A stretch of 64,000 nucleotides of DNA from Pseudahrensia aquimaris (GTDB taxonomy: Bacteria > Pseudomonadota > Alphaproteobacteria > Rhizobiales > Rhizobiaceae): the NCBI RefSeq assembly GCF_042676045.1, contig NZ_JBHTJV010000012.1:1-64000 (forward strand), in the 5' to 3' direction. Position 1 is the stretch's first letter. Each line of letters opens with the position of its first letter. Below the pieces are notes generated by a model. That model did no database searches. It was not told where the DNA came from and saw only the letters and a list, made by a program, of their open reading frames with translations. The position numbers and the translations under genes were made by a program. This document shows, piece by piece, positions 1 through 8,848 of this stretch.

Positions 1-83
1 CGAAAAGGAAACATGCGAGAAACGGGATGCTGTCACCCGTCGACTTCGAACGACAGCAGAAAATGAACGCCGAGGGTGTCTAA
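1..83 (+). CDS. IS3-family transposase (OrfB), C-terminal 26 residues
   Basis: Only the tail of the gene is present. Reading from base 3 gives KRKHARNGMLSPVDFERQQ and then a few residues to the stop at 81-83. The pattern R-H-(A/S)-R-N-G-M-L-S-P-V-(D/E)-F-E is the usual end of the IS3-family integrase-core (rve) transposase, just after the catalytic domain. The catalytic DDE residues lie outside the window. The IS subgroup cannot be assigned from this fragment. Confidence 0.75.
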   Translation, partial: KRKHARNGMLSPVDFERQQKMNAEGV

Positions 84-101
84 GAAACTCGGGGCTATTC
101 A
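1..101 (+). mobile_element. Right end of an IS3-family insertion sequence
   Basis: The element enters from the left edge. Its transposase reading frame ends at 81-83 and the element itself appears to end at base 101: read on the minus strand the end begins TGAATAGCCCCGAGTTTC, with the TG start typical of IS3-family terminal repeats. Beyond this point the sequence belongs to a tyrosine-recombinase gene that the element interrupts. The left end, the rest of the transposase and the short target duplication are outside the window, so the exact boundary is inferred from one side only. Confidence 0.75.
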
Positions 102-1794
102 CACCATATGCAGCGTATTTTTCTGAAATATCGGACCCCTTCAAAGGCACAACAGCTCCAAGGCGACGGCTTGTCAGAAAACCGAGAACAGGCATCAACC
201 AACTGGAAAGTTGCCCGCTTTCCAGTCCTGATTTTACAATCTGGTACATCTTCTGATCGCTAATTGGTTCGGCAGGTTCAGGCGCTTTGAAGCAGGGTGG
301 ATACTCCAACGGCACCCCAGCTATCGGGTCGCAACTACGCCCCTCCCATTCATTTTCTCTGAAAACAGGTCTAATGCCGCCAACATAGCTATTTTTAGCT
401 GTCGAGCGAGAAAGGTGCACTTTGTGCAGCTTGCCGGTTTCCGGGTTCAGTGTAGGCTTCTTGGGTGAACAAGTTTCCGGATCCCAATTCTCCATGAGCA
501 GGTCACGTGTACTTTTCTCGTCAGCATTTTTACAGTCGTTGAAATTCGGGGACATAAACCGCAGATGATCGATAAAGGTACGAAAATCATCACGATTATA
601 GGTATCGATTGGATGGTCGCCGATGAGATCCATGAATACGCGATGCCGCATACGTGTTGATTTCAAGTCCCTTATTTTGGCTGGAGGAAATTTTTTGCCC
701 CGCAAGTCAGGGATTTCTTCCCGCTCCTTCAAGGGGAGAGAGGCTCCCATTGGTAGACCCTTCTTGACCTCTCTTCCTTCAATATATGATTTGCTCACTT
801 CTGAAAATAAAGGAGCGCTAGAGTTAGGTCGCTCAACTGTCGTTCGGTCCTCCAAACCTAAAAACAGCACTTCTTGGCGAGTTTCTTGTGGCACCGTGCG
901 GACATCAACAGATTGAACGGATGTCTGCGAGGATACAGGCGCATCTAAGTCAGCCGGGCTTAGATTGGCCTCGGAAGATGGGCAGGATTTGTTGAACGAT
1001 TCTGATTGGTTTTTGGCTTTCCGTTTCTTGACGAGCTCAAGCACTTCGGGAGTTGCGTTTTCAAGATCATTGAGCGCGACCAAACCGTTGAAGACAAGTT
1101 CGGCCATCGCTGGATTACCAAATAATTCGTCGACCTTGGCGTTCAACGTTTCAGCGTGATCAAAATTCACGTGTAACGTGCTGGTAATGCGATTAATTTC
1201 GTTGGTGCGAATAATGTCGAGTTTGCGATCTTCCAACGAAGTGCGAAGCATTTTAGCATCATCCAGACGAGCAAATGCTTCGCATTGATCTAACGCAGAG
1301 ATGTCGCTTTCGAGATTTGCAATTGCCTCGACAATAGCACGAGCTTCGTCTCCTGGCCGCTGATAGCCATCTTGCGCAATCTGCTGAACACCTTGCTCAA
1401 AACCAGCTTGCATGCGCTGTAGGATAAACTCATCTGCAATCTGACCAATTTCCAGTGCCTCTTCTTCTGTCATAGCATTCACCTTCCAACGTTCCACGAC
1501 ATCGAAAAGCCCGTTTAGGAGCATATCAAGATTGATCGCTATGCGACGAACCTCGGATTTGCTTCTTGCACCGAGCCGTTTCTTAAAGATGATTTGTGAT
1601 GATGAAAAAGGCAAATTGCGCGGCAGTCTGCGCTGATAAACCCATCCATAGGGCGATCCAGTAACGTGACGAATGGCTTCAGTGCCAGGGGGCTGGTTGA
1701 TCGAAACGCGATTTCGTAAATCCGTCCGATCGGTGGTTACATTGCTGGTTACAACACTGGTTACAGAATCTTCTGCTCTGCTTTTGTCTCTCAT
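102..1794 (-). pseudogene. Tyrosine recombinase (phage-type integrase) of a genomic island, interrupted by an IS
   Basis: An open frame of about 564 codons runs leftward from ATG at 1794 to the IS junction at 101/102. AAGGA lies about 8 bases before this ATG; an in-frame ATG at 1812 has no such site. The N-terminal part has the Y-x-Y-Q-R-R-L-P-R-x-L pattern (GWVYQRRLPRNLP) seen in large integrases with a DUF6538-type N-terminus. Near the end, WLMPVLGFLTSRRLGAVVPL matches the box containing the first catalytic arginine. The frame continues by chance into IS sequence, and the remaining catalytic boxes (H-x-x-R and the tyrosine) must lie beyond the IS or be lost. The gene sits 110 bp past the 3' end of tRNA-Ser, the usual place for an island integrase. 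The stretch looks more AT-rich than its surroundings. Confidence 0.72.
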
Positions 1795-2190
1795 GGTTGT
1801 GTTCCTTCTCATTTAGAAGAAAATCAACAACTTCAGAAAGTTACAGTCCTTGACGTGCGTGCGTCCTAGGGCAGTCTGTAAGCATCTGATATAAAGAGAT
1901 AAATGGCGGACAGACAGGGATTCGAACCCTGGAGACGGTCTCCCGCCTACACACTTTCCAGGCGTGCGCCTTCGACCACTCGGCCACCTGTCCGCTTTGT
2001 GAAGCTAACGGCCTCAGCGCTGGGATATACACATATCGGCACGGTGCTTTCAACCGCTTTTTGGCAACTACTATCGGGTTGGTTTTTCGCGTGACTGCGC
2101 TCATTTCCGTGCGCGGCAACGCGCACGCTTGAAGTTGGAGTTTGGCTGGCCCATGTTGAACAGGCAGATATCAAACTGGATTGTGGGACG
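1795..2190. other. Intergenic stretch with tRNA-Ser and the island junction
   Basis: Apart from the tRNA gene at 1904-1993 I see no protein gene here. The 110 bp between the integrase start and the tRNA 3' end would contain the integrase promoter and the attachment core, which normally overlaps the tRNA 3' end. The short open frames through the tRNA are artefacts of its sequence. The 197 bp to the right hold the tRNA promoter and the upstream region of the small membrane-protein gene. Confidence 0.5.
1904..1993 (-). tRNA. tRNA-Ser (anticodon GGA)
   Basis: On the minus strand the acceptor arm starts GGACAGG and pairs with TCTGTCC (one G-T pair), followed by discriminator G and an encoded CCA at 1906-1904. 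The D arm has GGCCGAGTGG, the anticodon loop is CTGGAAA with anticodon GGA (reads UCC/UCU serine codons), there is a long variable arm typical of serine tRNAs, and the T loop is GGTTCGAATCC. The gene is whole and functional-looking. The genomic island begins just past its 3' end, so it is the likely integration target. Confidence 0.96.
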
Positions 2191-2514
2191 ATGTTTTCGT
2201 TTTTGCTGCGAGGAGCGGGTTTCCTTGTCTTGGCGCTATCGCTGGTCGCAGCCGTGTTGGATCTAACGCGAAGTATTGCTGCGTCGAAAGTTCTGATTAC
2301 CTCGTTCTCCGGGATCTGGAGTAGCTTTGCCGCTGGTTCATTAGAAGCGGCGCGGCAGGCCGTAACGAATTTGATACACCCCATGCTTTGGGATCCAGTT
2401 ATCGCCTCTGCCATCGCTCTACCCGGATGGTTGGTCTTGTGGCTAATATCTATGCTGTTGCTTTGGGCAGGTAGGCGCCGCGAAAATCCATTTGGCCGGT
2501 TTGCAAGCCGGTAG
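2191..2514 (+). CDS. Small inner-membrane protein of unknown function, 107 aa
   Basis: The product has a hydrophobic helix at about residues 8-25 (LVLALSLVAAVLDL) and another at about 78-95 (GWLVLWLISMLLLWAG), followed by a basic tail (GRRRENPFGRFASR). This suggests two membrane spans with a stretch of about 50 residues between them. No catalytic motif is visible. Similar short proteins with an LLLWAGRRR-type end are, as far as I recall, common as hypothetical proteins in Hyphomicrobiales. It is followed 24 bp later by msrA on the same strand, so the two may share a transcript. A real gene is supported by composition and membrane pattern rather than by a known family. Confidence 0.6.
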   Translation: MFSFLLRGAGFLVLALSLVAAVLDLTRSIAASKVLITSFSGIWSSFAAGSLEAARQAVTNLIHPMLWDPVIASAIALPGWLVLWLISMLLLWAGRRRENPFGRFASR

Positions 2515-2538
2515 ACTTCACGCTTGAAAGGCTAAGCC

Positions 2539-3198
2539 ATGTTTCTTCTCGACAGACTTCACGCCAAACTGAACACACCATCAAAAGATACCGCTCTGCC
2601 CGGACGTGACGAGCCGATTGCGGAACCCGTGAACCATTTTGTCAACGGACGGCCAATTCAAGGCCCATATCCTGACAATATGGAAAAGATTGTCGTTGGC
2701 ATGGGCTGCTTTTGGGGTATCGAGCGGCTGTTTTGGGAAACGGATGGCGTATGGGTCACCGCAGTGGGCTATGCGGCTGGCCACACACCCAACCCGACAT
2801 ATCAAGAGGTTTGCACAGGGCTGACCGCACACAACGAGGTCGTGCTGATCGTTTTTGACCCGGCAGTGATTTCGCTTGGTGAGTTGTTGAAGAAGTTCTG
2901 GGAAAATCATGATCCGACGCAGGGTATGCGGCAGGGCAATGATGTTGGAACACAATACCGTTCTGGTATCTACACGTTCAACGATGAGCAGAAGGCGCTG
3001 GCTGAAGCTTCGCGGGATGCTTATGCGTCAGCGCTGAAGGGGCGGGTTTCGAGCGACATCACCACAGAGATTGTGGATGCGCCGGAATTTTATTTTGCAG
3101 AGGAATATCACCAGCAGTATTTGGCGAAAAATCCGGGCGGCTATTGCAACATGAAGGGTGTTGGCGTCTCCTGCCCGTTGCCGCAACCCGCAACCTGA
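2539..3198 (+). CDS. msrA: Peptide-methionine (S)-S-oxide reductase MsrA
   Basis: MsrA reduces the S form of methionine sulfoxide in proteins using thioredoxin, repairing oxidative damage in the cytoplasm. The catalytic motif G-C-F-W-G is at about residues 55-59 (VVGMGCFWGIERLFW), with the cysteine as nucleophile. The conserved EYHQQYLAKNPGGYC segment near the C-terminus supplies substrate-binding residues and a resolving cysteine. At 219 aa it has the roughly 50-residue N-terminal extension seen in many proteobacterial MsrA proteins. The start has AAAGG about 8 bases upstream. A YjbR-type gene begins 9 bp after the stop, so the two are probably cotranscribed. Confidence 0.96.
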   Translation: MFLLDRLHAKLNTPSKDTALPGRDEPIAEPVNHFVNGRPIQGPYPDNMEKIVVGMGCFWGIERLFWETDGVWVTAVGYAAGHTPNPTYQEVCTGLTAHNEVVLIVFDPAVISLGELLKKFWENHDPTQGMRQGNDVGTQYRSGIYTFNDEQKALAEASRDAYASALKGRVSSDITTEIVDAPEFYFAEEYHQQYLAKNPGGYCNMKGVGVSCPLPQPAT

Positions 3199-3207
3199 TA
3201 GTCAGAA

Positions 3208-3585
3208 ATGGACCGCGCCGCGTTTGACGCTTTCTGCGCATCGCTTCCAGCCACTTTCATGGTGGTGCAGTGGGGCGACGCGCATGTTTGGAAGGTTGGC
3301 AATGCGGATGCCAACAAAGTGTTCGCTCTATCTTCCAACTGGGGAGATGAAGTCGCGGCTGATGGTCATAAAATCGTATTCAAATGCTCGGACATGGGTT
3401 TTAGGATCTTGACCGAAGAAGATGGCGTAATCCCCGCCCCCTATATGGGCAGGCACAAATATGTACAGGTCGCAAAGGCTGGAGCTTTGAGCGAAGACGA
3501 ACTGCGAGACTATATCAGCGCGGCACACGAAATCATGGCAGCTAAGCTCACCAAAGCGCAGCGCGAAGCTGCTGGCTTGGACTAG
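3208..3585 (+). CDS. MmcQ/YjbR family protein
   Basis: This 125-residue protein matches the MmcQ/YjbR fold family (CyaY-like fold), described as possible DNA-binding proteins but with no firm biochemical role. Family features seen are the N-terminal FCASLPAT segment, HVWKVGNADANKVFAL, a central KCSD pattern, the PYMGRHKYVQV strand and the C-terminal helix beginning LSEDELRDYISAAHEIM. The gene lies 9 bp after msrA and ends 1 bp before the end of the opposing mepA gene, so transcription converges here. No signal peptide or membrane segment is present, pointing to a cytoplasmic protein. Confidence 0.85.
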   Translation: MDRAAFDAFCASLPATFMVVQWGDAHVWKVGNADANKVFALSSNWGDEVAADGHKIVFKCSDMGFRILTEEDGVIPAPYMGRHKYVQVAKAGALSEDELRDYISAAHEIMAAKLTKAQREAAGLD

Positions 3586-3586
3586 C

Positions 3587-4621
3587 TCAGTTTGCAGGTC
3601 GCGGTGTCGGCGTCGCTATTCTATTCAAATCGCCCAATGACGCTGCAGCTTTTGCCGCTGGCGAAGCGCCTGCGCCGCTGCTCGCAAAAGCTACCTTGGA
3701 CGGCGAACCGTCAATGCCAGGCGCGGTCAGGACCGTTCGGCATTGCTGTGGCAGTTGAGCCAACGTGATAGGCGGTTTGGGCTTGCGAACAACGGGCTTT
3801 TCGCCCGGCTTTGGCTTGCGGGGCGGGCCGTAAGCGACCTTGAACCAATAGTCCATCGTTGCTTGATCGCAACCCATGGACGGCACAGGACGCTGCGACT
3901 TGCATCCGGTTGATCCGGCTGGACAGCCAATCCGAATGTGCATGTGGTAATGGTGGCCGTATTGCGCGCGCACTTTGGCAAGCCATTTGGGCTGTGATGG
4001 ATAGCGGCGGCACATTTCCCGCTTGATCGTAGGATGAACGAAGATGCGCTCGACATTTCGATACTGCGCGGCAGTGCGGATTATTCCAGCATGGGCATCC
4101 GTAAATGCCTTTGGGTTCAATTTCTGATGCGTCAGCTTTCCGTTTGCCCCTCTTGCGCGCATGGAAATTGGCTGGAAAGTCTCATTGCGCTCTTTGCGCG
4201 AAAGACGCCGATTGGGCATAGGTGTGAGCCATATATCGGCATCAAGCCCCGCTTGGTGCGAAGCGTGGCCGGTCCACATCGGGCCACCGCGCGGCTGGGT
4301 GAGATCGCCTACAAGCAGACCATTCCAGCCAACTTTTTTGCCGTCACGAGAAAGCTGTTTGACCAGCGAAATCAGCTCGGGATGCGCCCAGTGGCGATTA
4401 CGGTTGGGTCGCATGGCCTGCCAAGTCGGGCCGTCATCAGCAAGCTTTTCGCCGCCGGCCAAACAGCCACGGTTGTAAGTCCCATAGACAGCGGGTTTTA
4501 GCGCGGCAGCGGTGGACACCTCTTTGCCAAAAAGGCGCTTGGCAGCCTTGGCGGCAAAAGCGTCTGGTGCCTGCACCAAGAAGAGCGCGGCAAGTGCAGT
4601 GGTGAGCGGCTTGAGCATCAT
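3587..4621 (-). CDS. mepA: Penicillin-insensitive murein endopeptidase MepA
   Basis: MepA is a periplasmic zinc peptidase of the LAS (lysostaphin/D-Ala-D-Ala/sonic hedgehog) group that cuts D-Ala-mDap cross-links in peptidoglycan. Zinc-site motifs are visible: SHQAGLDADIW supplies His and Asp and YHMHIRIGCP supplies the final His. The region YNRGCLAGGEKLADDGPTWQ is also typical. Cysteines near GCP/GCK and GCDQA suggest disulfides. Starting at 4621 gives a clean signal peptide (MMLKPLTTALAALF... ending near AFA); a longer frame reaches 4666 but adds a non-signal extension without a ribosome site. The C-terminus carries a proline/lysine-rich stretch and an Ala/Pro tail of unclear function, about 345 residues in all. 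It converges with the YjbR gene. Confidence 0.93.
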   Translation of the reverse strand: MMLKPLTTALAALFLVQAPDAFAAKAAKRLFGKEVSTAAALKPAVYGTYNRGCLAGGEKLADDGPTWQAMRPNRNRHWAHPELISLVKQLSRDGKKVGWNGLLVGDLTQPRGGPMWTGHASHQAGLDADIWLTPMPNRRLSRKERNETFQPISMRARGANGKLTHQKLNPKAFTDAHAGIIRTAAQYRNVERIFVHPTIKREMCRRYPSQPKWLAKVRAQYGHHYHMHIRIGCPAGSTGCKSQRPVPSMGCDQATMDYWFKVAYGPPRKPKPGEKPVVRKPKPPITLAQLPQQCRTVLTAPGIDGSPSKVAFASSGAGASPAAKAAASLGDLNRIATPTPRPAN

Positions 4622-4720
4622 AGAACCATCCAAATCACTTTGATGCGTCAAAAATAAAGCCATCAATGCGATTGTGCAAACGACGCCCTTTTCAGCGCTG
4701 GTAGCACAATGGTTAGAACA

Positions 4721-7150
4721 TCAACCGCGCAGTTCTGCACCCGTTGTTTTGGTGACGTTTTCGACAACTTTGGTCGAAATCGCGTCTATTTGCTCATCGG
4801 TCAGGCTCTTGTCGCTCGGCTGGAGGGTCACTTCAATGGCGATGGACTTGCGCCCTTCGCCAAGAGAAGGGCCTTCGAAGACGTCGAATACCGTCACATC
4901 AGTGATGAGTTTCTTGTCCGCACCCTTGGCAGCGCGCAGCAGCGATGCCGCTTCAACTGCGCTTTCTACGACAAACGCGAAGTCGCGCCGCACGGGCTGA
5001 AGCGGAGACAGATGCAGCGCACCTTTGCTGGCCTTCGCCTTTTTGCGCGGTGCCGGAATGGCGTCGAGCATGATTTCAAAACCGCACAATGGGCCGGATA
5101 CGTCGAGCAGTTCCAATGTCATGGGATGAAACTCGCCAAACGTGCCGATCACGACCTTGGGGCCGAGTTTAATGGTGCCACTGCGGCCGGGGTGGAACCA
5201 TTCGGGGCCTCCGGCCTCGATTTGCACCTTGGTCGGGTCCATTCCGCAAGCGGCCAGAACGGCAAGTGCGTCTTCCTTGGCGTCGAACACGTCGACGGGC
5301 TTTGCAGCCCCCTGCCAAGCGCGGCCGGTTGCCTCCAGATGAGACGTGCCACGGCGAATGCCGCTGGCGACCCGGTGCTGTTCTTCTGGTTTGTCGCCCG
5401 CATAAATGTGAGACACTTCAAAGATCGCCAGATCGTTGAAACCACGCGCAACATTCCTACCCGCCGCCGATAGCAGGCTCGGTAGCAGGCTTGGGCGCAT
5501 GTCGGACATATCCGATGCAATCGGGTTCGAAAGCGCCAGCAATGGAGCGCCACCGCCGAAAGCTTCCGCGTGAGCTTTGGGAATGAAGGAATAGCAGACA
5601 GCCTCGCTCATTCCCCGCGCGGCGAGCGCTCGCCGTGTCTGACGGGTGCGCATCTGACCCGTCGTCAAAATGCGTTGACCGACACTGGCCATAGCAGGCA
5701 GTGGTTGCGGCTCAATATTGTTGACGCCGTGAATGCGCATCACTTCTTCAACAAGGTCAGCCTTGCCGTGGGCGTCCGGCCTGTTGCCGGGAACCGCGAC
5801 CTTCAGCACATCACCTCCGTCTTTGGAAATCGGGCCTTCGACTGTGAATTCCAGCCGCGTCAGGATATCGATGATTTCCGGCGTATCGACTTCGATAGAC
5901 GTGAGGCGCTTGATTTCAGAGACGGGGAAATCAATAACCAGATCAGGCTTTGGAACCTCGCCGGCGATCACTTCTTTGCTTGGCTCGCCGCCGCACATGT
6001 CAAGAATAAGCTGCGTGCCATAGTCCAGTCCGCTTTTCATGAAGGCGGGATCCACGCCACGTTCGAACCGGTATCGCGCATCAGTGAGGATGCCGAGGTC
6101 ACGGCCCGTGCGGGCAATTGTTAGCGGATCCCAGAGAGCGGATTCGACCAGCACGTTTGTTGTCTGATCAGAACAACCGGATTCTTCACCGCCCATAATG
6201 CCAGCCAGCGATTCAGCACCCTTATCGTCCGCGATGACGAAATGGTCGGGCTTTAGGGCGTAGGTCTTACCGTCGAGGGCAATGAACTCCTCGTCCGGCG
6301 CGGCGCAGCGCACGGCCAGATTGCCCTGCACCTTGTCCGCATCAAAAACGTGCAGCGGGCGGCCACGGTCAAACGTCACGTAGTTGGTTACATCCACCAG
6401 CGCCGAAATCGGGCGCAGACCGATAGCTTTGAGCCGTTGTTGCATCCATTTCGGCGACGGGCCGTTCTTTACATTGCGCACAAGGCGCAGGCCGAAAGCG
6501 GGACAGAACTCCGCGGCACCGTCTGCAGAAAGATCAACGCTAACGGGGCAATCGCCCTGGCCTTTGATTGCAGAAATGCTGGGTGTTTTCACCGTTCCAA
6601 GACCAGCGGCTGCGAGGTCTTTAGCAATGCCGGAGACGCCCAAAGCGTCGGGGCGATTTGGCGTAATACCGATCTCAATCACAGGGTCGGAAAGACCAGC
6701 ATAATCGGCAAATGGCATGCCGATGGGCGCGTCTTCCGGTAGGTCGATGATGCCGTCGTGGTCTTCGGAAAGCTCTAACTCGCGCTCGGAACACATCATG
6801 CCGAACGATTCCACACCTCGAATGTTGCCCACGCCCAAGGTCAGGTCGATGCCGGGAACATAAGTGCCGGACCCGGCGAACGCACCCACCAGCCCTGCCC
6901 GCGCATTGGGCGCGCCGCAGACGACCTGTATCGGGTCGCCACTGCCTGTATCGACAGAAAGCACTTGCAGCTTGTCAGCGTCGGGATGGCGTTCGGCGCT
7001 CAACACTTTGGCTATGGTGAAGGACTTGAAGGAGGCGCGGTCATCCACGTCTTCCACTTCAAGGCCGATCATCGTCAGCGTTTCAACAATCTCGTCAAGC
7101 GTGGCGTTTGTTTCAAGGTGATCCTTGAGCCATGAGAGGGTGAATTTCAT
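4721..7150 (-). CDS. pheT: Phenylalanine-tRNA ligase beta subunit
   Basis: PheT is the beta chain of the (alpha-beta)2 phenylalanyl-tRNA synthetase and carries tRNA recognition and Tyr-editing functions. The 809 residues show the expected order: N-terminal OB-fold tRNA-binding domain (VLSAERHPDADKLQVLSVDTG at about 50-70), B3/B4 editing region (RPISALVDVTNYV; LAGIMGGEESG), B5 domain (PDLVIDF...), the core fold, and a C-terminal ferredoxin-like anticodon-binding domain (PLQPVRRDFAFVV). Its ATG overlaps the stop of the upstream small gene by 4 bp (ATGA), pointing to translational coupling. It is the last gene of a pheS-orf-pheT operon; no strong terminator is obvious after it. Confidence 0.97.
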   Translation of the reverse strand: MKFTLSWLKDHLETNATLDEIVETLTMIGLEVEDVDDRASFKSFTIAKVLSAERHPDADKLQVLSVDTGSGDPIQVVCGAPNARAGLVGAFAGSGTYVPGIDLTLGVGNIRGVESFGMMCSERELELSEDHDGIIDLPEDAPIGMPFADYAGLSDPVIEIGITPNRPDALGVSGIAKDLAAAGLGTVKTPSISAIKGQGDCPVSVDLSADGAAEFCPAFGLRLVRNVKNGPSPKWMQQRLKAIGLRPISALVDVTNYVTFDRGRPLHVFDADKVQGNLAVRCAAPDEEFIALDGKTYALKPDHFVIADDKGAESLAGIMGGEESGCSDQTTNVLVESALWDPLTIARTGRDLGILTDARYRFERGVDPAFMKSGLDYGTQLILDMCGGEPSKEVIAGEVPKPDLVIDFPVSEIKRLTSIEVDTPEIIDILTRLEFTVEGPISKDGGDVLKVAVPGNRPDAHGKADLVEEVMRIHGVNNIEPQPLPAMASVGQRILTTGQMRTRQTRRALAARGMSEAVCYSFIPKAHAEAFGGGAPLLALSNPIASDMSDMRPSLLPSLLSAAGRNVARGFNDLAIFEVSHIYAGDKPEEQHRVASGIRRGTSHLEATGRAWQGAAKPVDVFDAKEDALAVLAACGMDPTKVQIEAGGPEWFHPGRSGTIKLGPKVVIGTFGEFHPMTLELLDVSGPLCGFEIMLDAIPAPRKKAKASKGALHLSPLQPVRRDFAFVVESAVEAASLLRAAKGADKKLITDVTVFDVFEGPSLGEGRKSIAIEVTLQPSDKSLTDEQIDAISTKVVENVTKTTGAELRG

Positions 7151-7674
7151 TTTGCTTGTCCGGTCTTTTTCTTTGGGGCCGTTTTCATCTTCATCTTGCG
7201 CGATGTGGAAAGGCTGAGCTTCTTTTTGGCACGCTTTTTCTTTCGTTCTTTCAATTCGTCAAAAATCACGAAACCGATTTTCAGGCCGTCATCGTCATCC
7301 TCCGCCTCGTGCGGAACGGCGACGAAGGTGAGCGATAGCTGTTCGTAGTGGGTCAGCACAGCGACCGGCGAACCGTCTGGCTGCACGCCATCGATGCGGA
7401 TCATCTCACTTTCGCCGGGTACGAGACCGAGAACGCGGAATTGGCCAATGGCGCTGAACGCGAGCACGTCGATGCGGTCTTTCTCGGCATCAATCTGCTG
7501 TTGTAACGCAAAAATATGTTTTGCTACCTCTTGGGCCGCCTCTTCCGCGCCGGTGTCACAAGCTGCTTTCTGCCAGTCCTTTTGGGCAGGCGCTGCGCGA
7601 TTGCCCGCACGAAACTCCTGCGCCATATGCGCGTAGTCACCCTTCAGCAGTGCGGCATCGGTGAAACGTGTCAC
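7147..7674 (-). CDS. Unknown protein encoded between pheS and pheT, 175 aa
   Basis: The open frame runs back into pheS, but the natural start is GTG at 7674, which overlaps the pheS stop as GTGA; its own stop overlaps the pheT ATG as ATGA. Both junctions are 4-bp overlaps, so the gene is tightly built into the operon and probably translationally coupled. The product has an N-terminal part with a helix (EEAAQEVAKHIFALQQQIDAEKD) that could form a short coiled coil, a middle beta-rich part (GQFRVLGLVPGESEMIRIDG; VAVLTHYEQLSLTFVAVPH), an acidic patch (EAEDDDDG) and a very lysine-rich tail (ERKKKRAKKK; KMKMKTAPKKK). The tail could bind RNA, which is inference. I do not recognise a named domain. 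Confidence 0.75.
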   Translation of the reverse strand: MTRFTDAALLKGDYAHMAQEFRAGNRAAPAQKDWQKAACDTGAEEAAQEVAKHIFALQQQIDAEKDRIDVLAFSAIGQFRVLGLVPGESEMIRIDGVQPDGSPVAVLTHYEQLSLTFVAVPHEAEDDDDGLKIGFVIFDELKERKKKRAKKKLSLSTSRKMKMKTAPKKKTGQAK

Positions 7675-8753
7675 GCGCTCAAACCTCCAAACAGGGTCGG
7701 AATATCGAGCGGACGGAAGCCGTAGTGGTCGATCCATCGTTGATCAGCCTCGAAGAACGGGCGCAGATCGGGCATGCCATATTTAAGCATGGCGATGCGG
7801 TCGATGCCGATGCCCCATGCAAAGCCTTGGTAGACGTCAGGGTCCAAGCCTGCATTGCGCAGAACATTGGGGTGGACCATGCCGGAGCCGAGGATTTCCA
7901 TCCAGTCTTCGCCTTCGCCAAATTTCACCTCGGAGCCGGAGCGATCGCATTGAATATCGACTTCAAGGCTTGGCTCGGTGAACGGGAAGAAAGAAGGGCG
8001 GAAACGCATATCGAGATCGTCGACCTCGAAGAATGCTTTGCAGAATTCAAGCAGCGTCCATTTCAAATTCGCGATGTTGGCCTTCTCGTCGATCACCAAA
8101 CCTTCAAGCTGGTGGAACATGGCCGAGTGGGTCGCGTCGGAATCCTGCCGGTAAGTCTTGCCGGGAATGACGATACGGATCGGCGGTTTCTGGTTTTCCA
8201 TGGTGCGGATCTGCACCGGTGATGTATGCGTGCGCAGAACCTTGCGCTCGCCATTCTCGTCCGGATTGAAGAAGAACGTATCGTGCATTTCGCGGGCCGG
8301 ATGACCTTCGGGGAAATTGAGCGCAGTGAAGTTGTAATAATCCGTCTCGATGTCCGGACCTTCAGCCACGGTGAAACCCATGTCGGCGAAGATGGCGGTG
8401 ATCTCGTCCATCACCTGACTGATCGGGTGAATCCGGCCCTTTTGCAGCGGGTCAGGACGCACGGGCAGCGTTACATCGACCTTCTCGCTCGCCAAACGCG
8501 CTTCGATACCGGCACGTTTAAGGATTTCACGACGGGCAGCGATGGCGTCGGTGATGCGGTTCTTCAAACCGTTCAACGCGGGGCCAGCCACTTTGCGCTC
8601 GTCGTCGCTCATCTTGCCAAGCGTCTTCATCTGCTCAGAAATCGAACCTTTTTTGCCGATAGCACCAACGCGCACAGCCTCAAGAGCCGCCTCGTCTGCG
8701 GCGGCCTCAATTTGCGCGGTGATCGTGTCTTCAAGTTCGGAAATATCGGTCAT
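7671..8753 (-). CDS. pheS: Phenylalanine-tRNA ligase alpha subunit
   Basis: PheS carries the class II catalytic site that charges tRNA-Phe. The 360-residue product has an N-terminal helical coiled-coil arm (residues 1-90), then the class II core: motif 1 around HPISQVMDEITAIFADMGF, the substrate loop DTDATHSAMFHQLEG (written QDSDATHSAMFHQLEG here), motif 2 region FRPSFFPFTEPSLEVDIQ and motif 3 GFAWGIGIDRIAMLKYG. The frame could begin at 8786, but MTDISELEDTI at 8753 is the family's usual start and length. The gene ends inside the GTGA overlap with the next small gene. A hairpin terminator at 8789-8819 separates it from rplT, so pheS has its own promoter between 8754 and about 8790 or is reached by readthrough. 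Confidence 0.97.
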   Translation of the reverse strand: MTDISELEDTITAQIEAAADEAALEAVRVGAIGKKGSISEQMKTLGKMSDDERKVAGPALNGLKNRITDAIAARREILKRAGIEARLASEKVDVTLPVRPDPLQKGRIHPISQVMDEITAIFADMGFTVAEGPDIETDYYNFTALNFPEGHPAREMHDTFFFNPDENGERKVLRTHTSPVQIRTMENQKPPIRIVIPGKTYRQDSDATHSAMFHQLEGLVIDEKANIANLKWTLLEFCKAFFEVDDLDMRFRPSFFPFTEPSLEVDIQCDRSGSEVKFGEGEDWMEILGSGMVHPNVLRNAGLDPDVYQGFAWGIGIDRIAMLKYGMPDLRPFFEADQRWIDHYGFRPLDIPTLFGGLSA

Positions 8754-8788
8754 GGATGTTTGCCCGTTGTGGCCCGTTAAACACAAGA

Positions 8789-8819
8789 AACCCGCGTCAG
8801 CTTTACGCTGCCACGGGTT
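8789..8819 (-). terminator. Hairpin terminator after rpmI-rplT
   Basis: On the minus strand AACCCG pairs with CGGGTT, with a small internal loop and an inner CAGC/GCTG stem, followed by TTTCTTG. The stem lies 30 bp past the rplT stop, so it should end the rpmI-rplT transcript. The T tract is short and some readthrough into pheS is possible. Confidence 0.6.
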
Positions 8820-8848
8820 CCAAATCTACAGTTCGATGGAAGTCGCGG

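Noticed and set aside
623..1159. Two plus-strand open frames inside the integrase region
   Set aside because: They are antisense shadows of the long minus-strand integrase frame and have no ribosome site or family similarity.
4690..4745. tRNA-like start (TAGCACAATGG, an A-box match) just past pheT
   Set aside because: The D stem has two mismatches, the anticodon loop lacks the required T33, and no T-arm follows at the right distance. It is a chance match.
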